A DNA stretch of 64,000 bases from JAPYWM01 sp964489015 (GTDB lineage Bacteria > Bacteroidota > Bacteroidia > SpSt-205), in the NCBI GenBank assembly GCA_964489015.1, contig CAZAXD010000007.1:1-64000 (forward strand). Direction: 5' to 3'. The first letter of the stretch is position 1; each line of letters opens with the position of its first letter. Of the stretch, positions 58,336-64,000 are shown one piece after another. Made by a program: the position numbers and the translations under genes. The notes beneath the pieces were generated by a model that searched no databases, was not told where the DNA came from, and worked only from the letters and a program-made list of their open reading frames with translations.

Positions 58336-61300
58336 ATGGCCAGCGATCTCCTTAGAAGCCACCTTGTTCGATTTCGGGCCACGTATTACAAGCTGCGGGC
58401 GATAATCGGCCTTCTTCTGGTGCTTTTGTGGGGCTTAGGCACGTTCTTGGTGGCTAGTCTTACAGAAGGCCTCTTCTGGTGGAAGGTGCCGGTGCGGCTC
58501 ATCCTATGGAGCGCTTGGCTCGGCGGTACGGCCTACCTTTTTGTGAGTCGGGTTTTATGGCCCCTTCTCCAATACGGCTTTCGATTGAAGGGATACCTAT
58601 CTGATGAGGAGGCCGCCCGTTGGATCGGTCGCCACTTACCGGAGATTCAAGACAAACTCCTAAATGCGCTGCAGCTGGAAAGAGCCAGCGACACAGCCCA
58701 AGCCGCCATTGCGCTGGCTCTAGAAGAGCGGCAAAAGGTCGTTCTACGCTACCCTTGGGAAGTGTCTTTACCCCGAGCGCCTATCCGCCGCTTTGGTTTG
58801 TTGCTCGGCCTTGTGATAGGGATGGGCACCCTCTTATGGTTAAGCATCCCACAGGTGTTAGGGGGGGGAGCGCATCGCTTCTTACGACCTACGCAGGCTT
58901 TTACGCCCCCCCTTCCTTACAAGCTAACCGTTCAGGGCCTGCGACCGATTTATCGACGGGGCGAGCCGCTCTCGCTACAACTTCACTTAGAGGGCTCCAA
59001 GCTCCCTGGAGAAATTTATGCTAGGCAAGATGGCGATTTTCCTTTGCCTTTGCGTCGGCACTCTAGCAGTCAGTACGAGCTCACCCTTCCTGCCGTAGAA
59101 AGACCCTTCACCCTTCAGGTCTCAGATGGCGAAAACCTACTGGGCTCTTATGCGATTCGGGTAGAGCGCCCTCCTGTGATCCGTAAAATTCTCACGGTCG
59201 TGAGTTATCCTGCTTACACGGGTTTAGCGCCAGATACGGTCTTAGAAGGGCGGCTCCGCGTGCTAAAGGGCGCAAAACTCTCCCTATGGCTAGATATCGA
59301 GAGCTCGATGCCCCATCAGCTTTTAGCGCCCACATTATCTCTACGCTTAGAGGGTGGGCAGTGGCATGCCTCCCTTTCGGCTTTGACGTCTCAAGTGCAC
59401 CCCATCATTTTACAAAGTCAGGCTAGCCGAGATACCTTTCATCTCAGTATCGAGATCCTCGAGGATGACTACCCCTCGGTACAGCTCTTCTCGGAATGGT
59501 TTGAGGCCCAGTCCTATGAGCAGCGGCTGCGAATCCGGCTTATGGATGACTTTGGCTTTTCTAAGGCGGTTTTGTGGTACCGCATTTTGGAGGGGACGAC
59601 GCCAGGCCGCACGCAAGAGCACTACAAAGCCTACCCCCTCGCCATCAGCACCCAAGCCCAACAGGAACTTGGGCCTACTATTCATTGGCAAAAGCTAGGC
59701 GTTTTACCGGGCGATAAAGTCGAGTATTACGTCGAAGTGTGGGATAATGATGCTGTCTCCGGGCCCAAAGCCTCCCGAAGCATCTTATACACCCTACACT
59801 CAGCCAACGAACCTGAAAAGCAGGCTATTTTTGCTGCGCTCCAGGACTCTTTGTCTAGAGAAATGCACGCCCTTCGAGAAGAGTTAGACAGACTCCTCTC
59901 CCAAAAGGAGTTGCAAACCTCGCCTCAGCGAGCGTCCGCCCTTTCGGAGCGATTCCGCGCTCTGCGAAGTGAAATGAGATCTCTACAGCGCCTGGCACAA
60001 GAGGAGGCGTTATTTACCCCAGAACTCTTAGAGAAAATGGAGGCTCTGCAAAAGATCTTAGATGCCATAGACCCGCAAAAAGTTGAGCAGCTCTTAGCCC
60101 AGCCTCCGCCTCGACAGGATTCCACTGAAATTGCAAAACGGCTAGAAGAATTGCAAAAAGCCTACGAAGCTTGGAAAGAAAAGCTTGAACGCTGGGAGTC
60201 CCTCTTACCCGCCTATCAGGAAGCCCGTAAGCTAGAAGAGCTGATGACGCGTCTCGACGCCCTCTCCGAAACCCAGCGTCAGCTTAGCCAACAGCCAGAC
60301 TCTCTCAATACCCCCCCCTCCGAAAAAGCTACGCAACAACGCCTGTCCGAGGAGACTCAAAAGGTCTTGAGCGAACTAGACAGTATACTAAAAAGCAAAC
60401 GATTATCTGAAAGCATACTACAAGATAGTCTCCAGAAAGCCCAAAAGGAATTACAAGATGCTCTAAGAAATATGCGGGACGCCCTCCAAAAGATGGAGCG
60501 AGGCGCCTCTCCGCGTGAAGATCAGCGGAAAGCATCGGAGTCCTTAGAGAACGCCTTAGAAGCCATCAATCAAGGGCAGCAGGCAGCTGATGCCCAATCC
60601 GCTGCGGAGGACTACGAAGCGCTACGACAATTGCTAAAGAACATCCTCCAGCTTTCTTTTCGTCAAGAAGCCGTTCAAAAGGAGAGTCTCGAAGCCCGGC
60701 GCTTCCTAAACTCGCTCTCCACACTTCAACGCAAGCAGGAGGAGATTAAGCGAGACTATCGGATGGTAGGGGATACTTTGCAGGCACTGGCTAGCCGCTC
60801 TCCCGTCATTGAAGAAAACATCTTAGACATACTCCGAGACCTAGAAACGCACTTTCAGGGCTTATCGTATCTGCAAGCAGATCCGCTCCTGGTGCGACAG
60901 CAGTATATTCTCCAAGGACTAAACCGCCTAGCCAATCTCATGAGTGAACTGCTAAGCTCATTAGAGCAGCAGTCCCCCAGTAGTGGTGGGGCTTGTCAAA
61001 AGCCTTTTCGAATTCGGCGGAAAGGCTCTAAGGGAGCTACCACCCAAGGTTCTAAACCAGAGAATAGCGGTCAGCAGCCGACTAGAGGTTCCGGCCGTCG
61101 AAATAGCCCCTCGCCTGTGCCCAATCTCCGTCAGATGCAGCAGGAGCTCAATGAATCGCTGGAGCGGCTTGCCCAGCCCAATCCTGGCGCGGAGACCCCT
61201 GGGGGGCTTTCGCCATCGGACAGGGCTCGTCTCTCTGCTCAGCAGGAACTCATCCGCCTACGGCTCCAAGAATGGCTGCGCCAAAACCCTGGCGACCAGG

Positions 61301-61608
61301 GACAGCTTCAGGACCTGATTCAGCAGATGCAAGAGGCAGAAAAAACTCTTTTGAGTGGCGCTATCACCCGGGAGCGTATGCTTCGCCAGCAGCAGATCCT
61401 AACGAGACTCCTGGACTATGAGAAATCTCAACGCGAACGGGAGCTTAGCCCTGAGCGGGAGTCTCGCACGGCTCAGCAGTTTTTCCAGCGAACCGTTGGA
61501 ACCTATCCTCGTCCCACTCGCGTTCAGGCCCCAGTGCCCTATCACCAGCCGCTGTGGTTTTATCAGCCCTACTACCAGAACCTCATTCAAATCTACCATA
61601 ACCCATGA
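58336..61608 (+). CDS. Large DUF4175-like membrane/coiled-coil protein
   Basis: A 1090-residue protein. Two membrane helices lie near 21-45 and 52-75 and a third near 150-172. A beta-rich extracytoplasmic region (about 190-500) follows. From about 500 to 880 it is long coiled coil rich in Glu, Gln, Lys and Leu. A Ser/Gly/Pro-rich linker (about 880-940) and more Gln-rich helix follow, then an aromatic tail (PYHQPLWFYQPYYQNLIQIY). The overall design matches Bacteroidota DUF4175-family proteins. Function is unknown. Its stop overlaps the following ATPase gene by 4 bases. Confidence 0.8.
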   Translation: MASDLLRSHLVRFRATYYKLRAIIGLLLVLLWGLGTFLVASLTEGLFWWKVPVRLILWSAWLGGTAYLFVSRVLWPLLQYGFRLKGYLSDEEAARWIGRHLPEIQDKLLNALQLERASDTAQAAIALALEERQKVVLRYPWEVSLPRAPIRRFGLLLGLVIGMGTLLWLSIPQVLGGGAHRFLRPTQAFTPPLPYKLTVQGLRPIYRRGEPLSLQLHLEGSKLPGEIYARQDGDFPLPLRRHSSSQYELTLPAVERPFTLQVSDGENLLGSYAIRVERPPVIRKILTVVSYPAYTGLAPDTVLEGRLRVLKGAKLSLWLDIESSMPHQLLAPTLSLRLEGGQWHASLSALTSQVHPIILQSQASRDTFHLSIEILEDDYPSVQLFSEWFEAQSYEQRLRIRLMDDFGFSKAVLWYRILEGTTPGRTQEHYKAYPLAISTQAQQELGPTIHWQKLGVLPGDKVEYYVEVWDNDAVSGPKASRSILYTLHSANEPEKQAIFAALQDSLSREMHALREELDRLLSQKELQTSPQRASALSERFRALRSEMRSLQRLAQEEALFTPELLEKMEALQKILDAIDPQKVEQLLAQPPPRQDSTEIAKRLEELQKAYEAWKEKLERWESLLPAYQEARKLEELMTRLDALSETQRQLSQQPDSLNTPPSEKATQQRLSEETQKVLSELDSILKSKRLSESILQDSLQKAQKELQDALRNMRDALQKMERGASPREDQRKASESLENALEAINQGQQAADAQSAAEDYEALRQLLKNILQLSFRQEAVQKESLEARRFLNSLSTLQRKQEEIKRDYRMVGDTLQALASRSPVIEENILDILRDLETHFQGLSYLQADPLLVRQQYILQGLNRLANLMSELLSSLEQQSPSSGGACQKPFRIRRKGSKGATTQGSKPENSGQQPTRGSGRRNSPSPVPNLRQMQQELNESLERLAQPNPGAETPGGLSPSDRARLSAQQELIRLRLQEWLRQNPGDQGQLQDLIQQMQEAEKTLLSGAITRERMLRQQQILTRLLDYEKSQRERELSPERESRTAQQFFQRTVGTYPRPTRVQAPVPYHQPLWFYQPYYQNLIQIYHNP

Positions 61609-62030
61609 GCACGACGACAGAGCTCTCTCACTATCAAATCGCCCTTAAGAGTGATGTAGACGAACTGCTTCAGTTGGACCTTCTCCTGGCAGAGCTACTA
61701 CCCCGCTTTGGCGTGAAAGCGGAAAACACCGGTGGGTTTATCGTAGCGATCTCAGAGGCTGTTAGCAATGCTATCGTGCACGGTAACCGCCGAGATCCGC
61801 AAAAACTGGTGCATATACAGCTTAGGCGGGCCGAGAAACCGGCTGAGCTTCGCGTGGTCGTCGAGGACATGGGCGAAGGATTCGAACCAACCGCAGTGCC
61901 AGACCCCACCCAAGATGAATTTCTGCTTAGAGAGTCAGGACGTGGTATCTTTCTGATGCGGTCTTTTGCAAAGGAAGTCCACTTTCTCAAGGGCGGCCGA
62001 TGCGTAGAACTGGTTTTTCCGCTGGAATAA
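61605..62030 (+). CDS. RsbW-like HATPase (anti-sigma kinase family)
   Basis: A 141-residue single GHKL ATPase domain. N box: AISEAVSNAIVHGN (E-x-x-x-N). G1 box: VEDMGEGFEP (D-x-G-x-G). A later G-box is ESGRGIFLMRSFA. It has no sensor domain, as in anti-sigma kinases RsbW/SpoIIAB. Its sigma factor and antagonist are not adjacent. The gene sits between a DUF4175 gene and ybeY, a familiar Bacteroidota order. It overlaps ybeY by 31 bases. Confidence 0.88.
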   Translation: MSTTTELSHYQIALKSDVDELLQLDLLLAELLPRFGVKAENTGGFIVAISEAVSNAIVHGNRRDPQKLVHIQLRRAEKPAELRVVVEDMGEGFEPTAVPDPTQDEFLLRESGRGIFLMRSFAKEVHFLKGGRCVELVFPLE

Positions 62031-62485
62031 AATTCTTTTATGAGCAGTCTGAAGGGTCCTGGCGCCTTCGGCCAGCTCGTCACCACCGAGAATGGCTTTT
62101 AGAAGGTCTTCGGCGAGAAGGAATAGCCAAAGCCCCCCAGCAGATTGCTTACCATTTTGTTTCGCTCTCTACCATGCAGGCCCTGCACGCTGAATTTTTA
62201 AGCGACCCTCAGCCCACAGACATCTTGACTTTTGACTATAGTACCCCGTCGGCGTTGATAGCAGAAATTTTCGTTTGTCCGGCTTACATCCGCTCTATGG
62301 CCAAACAGATTAGACAACGCTACGGGGATGAGCTACGGCGCGTCTTAGCTCACGGCTTATTGCACTTACTTGGCTATCAAGACCATACGCCAGCAGAACG
62401 CCTCCGCATGCGATTTGCGGAGGAGCGCTGGCTCTGCCTTTGGCGCGAAATGTTTCACATGAAACACTCGGCCCATGAAGCCTGA
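62000..62485 (+). CDS. ybeY: Endoribonuclease YbeY
   Basis: Single-strand endoribonuclease acting in 16S rRNA 3' maturation and ribosome quality control. The 161 residues contain the zinc motif AHGLLHLLGYQDHTP (H-G-x3-H-L-x-G-x3-H) and DILTFDYSTPSALIAEIFVCP. It starts with ATG 62000 inside the previous gene; no better start is seen. The C-terminus MFHMKHSAHEA is encoded by the parS-like site, and the gene overlaps mnmG by 11 bases. Confidence 0.93.
   Translation: MRRTGFSAGIKFFYEQSEGSWRLRPARHHREWLLEGLRREGIAKAPQQIAYHFVSLSTMQALHAEFLSDPQPTDILTFDYSTPSALIAEIFVCPAYIRSMAKQIRQRYGDELRRVLAHGLLHLLGYQDHTPAERLRMRFAEERWLCLWREMFHMKHSAHEA
62451..62466 (+). promoter_or_regulatory. parS-like ParB binding site
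   Basis: TGTTTCACATGAAACA differs at one central base from the bacterial parS consensus TGTTTCACGTGAAACA. It lies in the 3' end of ybeY, 9 bases before mnmG. Chromosomal parS sites cluster near the replication origin, and mnmG is often origin-linked, so this may mark the origin half of the chromosome. No parA or parB is visible in the window. Confidence 0.6.
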
Positions 62486-64000
62486 TTTTGATGTAATCGT
62501 AGTAGGGGCTGGCCATGCTGGCAATGAGGCCGCTGCTGCTGCGGCCCGCATGGGGTGTCGCGTGCTTCTGATTACGCTAGACATGACCAAAATCGGGCAG
62601 ATGTCTTGCAATCCTGCCATGGGCGGCATTGCCAAGGGTCAGCTCATACGGGAAATCGATGCGCTGGGCGGCCTGTCTGGGATCGTTACCGACGAAAGCA
62701 CGATCCAATTTCGCATGCTTAATCGCTCCAAGGGGCCTGCCCTTTGGAGCCCCCGGGCTCAAAACGACAGGGCTCTTTTCGCCCTACGCTGGCGCTGGCA
62801 TCTAGAACAAATTCCTTCTTTGCACTTCTGGCAGGATGCCGTCATTGGCCTTCTTCTCTCCAGCGACAAAAAGCGCGTGGTCGGCGTACAGTGCCGCTCA
62901 GGCAAACGCTTCTCGAGCACGACCGTTATCCTCACAACGGGTACCTTCTTAGGAGGGGTTATTCATATCGGCCTTAGCCAGATGCAAGGCGGCCGCATCG
63001 GAGAACCGGCCGCCTACGGCGTGACGGAGCAGCTCCAACAAGCTGGCTTCGAGACCGGCCGTATGAAAACAGGCACCCCGCCTCGCCTCGACGGCCGTAC
63101 CATAGATTATAGCCGGTTAGAAATCCAGCCTGGAGACGATCCGCCCGGCCGATTTTCCTTTCTAGAGACGCCTCTCCTTCAAGACCAACTGCCCTGCTGG
63201 ATTACTTACACCAATCCCACCGTGCACCGCATTCTCGAGAAGGGCTTTCAAGAATCTCCCCTCTTTACGGGACGCATTCAGGGCATTGGTCCACGTTACT
63301 GCCCCTCCATTGAGGACAAGATCGTCCGATTTTCCGAAAAAGAGCGGCACCAGCTCTTTATCGAGCCCGAAGGCCGGCATACCGTCGAAGTCTACCTCAA
63401 TGGCTTTTCCTCTTCCCTTCCAGAGGCCATTCAAGCAGAAGCCCTACGTCATATCCCAGGCTTAGAGCGGGCCCGCATGTTTCGTCCTGGGTATGCCATT
63501 GAATACGACTTTGTGCAGCCCTATCAGCTCTACTCCACGCTCGAGACGAAGCTCATCGACAATCTCTACCTAGCCGGCCAAATCAATGGCACCACCGGCT
63601 ATGAAGAGGCTGCGGCTCAGGGCCTCATCGCCGGCATCAATGCCGCTCGCAAAGTACTGGACCTTCCGCCTTTCATTCTGTCTCGAGAAGAGGCTTACAT
63701 TGGTGTCCTGATAGACGATCTCATCACTAAGGGCGTCGACGAACCCTACCGTATGTTTACCTCCCGAGCCGAGTATCGCCTGCTTTTGCGTCAAGACAAC
63801 GCGGATCTCCGTCTAACTGAAAAAGGCTACAAAATCGGGCTAGCTTCCGAAGAGCGTTATCAACGCTTTTACCGGCGTCAAAAGCAAATCTCCACCACGC
63901 TCCATTTCCTGCAAATGTATAAGGTCTCGCCAGAAGAAATTAACCGCTTACTCGAAACGCTCGGTAAAGCACCTATCCAGCAAAAAACGGCCTTGTTTTC
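62475..64000 (+). CDS. mnmG: tRNA uridine 5-carboxymethylaminomethyl modification enzyme MnmG (partial)
   Basis: FAD enzyme that with MnmE installs the cmnm5 group on U34 of tRNAs. About 508 residues are seen before the window ends. The FAD motif is DVIVVGAGHAGNEAAAAAARMG. MSCNPAMGGIAKGQLIREIDALGG, RMKTGTPPRLDG, the NGTTGYEEAAAQGLIAGINAA segment and FTSRAEYRLLLRQDNAD are family signatures. The N-terminus usually reads GHAGCEAA; here Asn replaces that Cys. The helical C-terminal domain that contacts MnmE is cut off by the window edge. Confidence 0.97.
   Translation, partial: MKPDFDVIVVGAGHAGNEAAAAAARMGCRVLLITLDMTKIGQMSCNPAMGGIAKGQLIREIDALGGLSGIVTDESTIQFRMLNRSKGPALWSPRAQNDRALFALRWRWHLEQIPSLHFWQDAVIGLLLSSDKKRVVGVQCRSGKRFSSTTVILTTGTFLGGVIHIGLSQMQGGRIGEPAAYGVTEQLQQAGFETGRMKTGTPPRLDGRTIDYSRLEIQPGDDPPGRFSFLETPLLQDQLPCWITYTNPTVHRILEKGFQESPLFTGRIQGIGPRYCPSIEDKIVRFSEKERHQLFIEPEGRHTVEVYLNGFSSSLPEAIQAEALRHIPGLERARMFRPGYAIEYDFVQPYQLYSTLETKLIDNLYLAGQINGTTGYEEAAAQGLIAGINAARKVLDLPPFILSREEAYIGVLIDDLITKGVDEPYRMFTSRAEYRLLLRQDNADLRLTEKGYKIGLASEERYQRFYRRQKQISTTLHFLQMYKVSPEEINRLLETLGKAPIQQKTALF

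Noticed and set aside
1..64000. Search by eye for CRISPR arrays, insertion sequences, phage genes, toxin-antitoxin pairs and defence islands
   Set aside because: No direct-repeat arrays, transposases, integrases or recognisable defence or toxin genes were seen; the window is core chromosome.

Overview
This window is ordinary, densely coded chromosome from a member of the Bacteroidota, probably not one of the well-known low-GC genera. The clues are a type IX secretion PorV homologue, the DUF4290-murA gene pair, a sufBCDSU-DUF59 operon, the DUF4175/HATPase/ybeY/mnmG cluster, several small outer-membrane barrel proteins, and a Bacteroidota-type -7 promoter element (TAnnTTTG) in front of most transcription units. 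I found no insertion sequence, prophage, integrase, CRISPR array or rRNA. One tRNA gene is present.

Layout. 1-2.9 kb: the end of a pyridine-nucleotide oxidoreductase lacking the redox cysteines, lpxB and porV. 3-7.1 kb: tRNA-Ser(UGA) running directly into fbp, then a PspA-like gene, a glycosyltransferase and anmK. 7.1-20.6 kb (minus): a universal stress protein, preceded by a nearly gapless 11-gene run of about 12.5 kb (sucD, GH1 glycosidase, SCP2, hotdog thioesterase, ctpA, pcrA, DUF4290, murA, rbfA, LolC/E-like permease, patatin-type Vd autotransporter). 20.6-28.3 kb: an OmpA/TPR lipoprotein, trmB, tyrosine catabolism (homogentisate dioxygenase and HPPD), a GT9 enzyme, apt and an HhH protein. 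28.3-36.4 kb: a GT-C membrane glycosyltransferase, the complete SUF iron-sulfur assembly operon with a palindrome in front, a secreted acidic protein and a peroxiredoxin. 36.4-37.0 kb: a glycosyltransferase remnant, the only non-coding stretch over 300 bases. 37-44 kb: a metallo-beta-lactamase fold protein, DUF2892, valS-proline dehydrogenase, rpsU-tsaD and a thiolase. 44.4-49.5 kb: YceI, a PAS-PP2C phosphatase, three barrel-like proteins, a MazG-like protein and a TPR protein. 49.5-57.5 kb: etfBA, aroB-aroA, an aldonolactone oxidase, secreted proteins and a class V aminotransferase. 57.5-64 kb: enoyl-CoA hydratase, DUF4175 protein, RsbW-like ATPase, ybeY and mnmG (cut by the window end), with a near-perfect parS-like site at the ybeY/mnmG junction.

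The strongest hidden signal is the spacing of the promoter element. At 17 protein genes an exact TAnnTTTG lies only 3-8 bases from the start codon, and it has the same 4-base spacing to the mature 5' end of the tRNA. This implies that much of this genome is transcribed as leaderless or almost leaderless mRNA. It also shows that several apparent upstream starts are artefacts, because the TTG inside the promoter is read as a start codon.

Functionally the window is core metabolism (shikimate, TCA, tyrosine and fatty acid oxidation, ETF), envelope building (lpxB, murA, anmK, glycosyltransferases, outer-membrane proteins), translation (valS, rpsU, rbfA, tsaD, trmB, ybeY, mnmG) and Fe-S assembly. 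No clearly new multi-gene system was seen. The items most worth following are the leaderless promoter architecture, the tRNA-fbp fusion transcript, the cysteine-less Lpd-like enzyme, the suf palindrome and the parS-like site.
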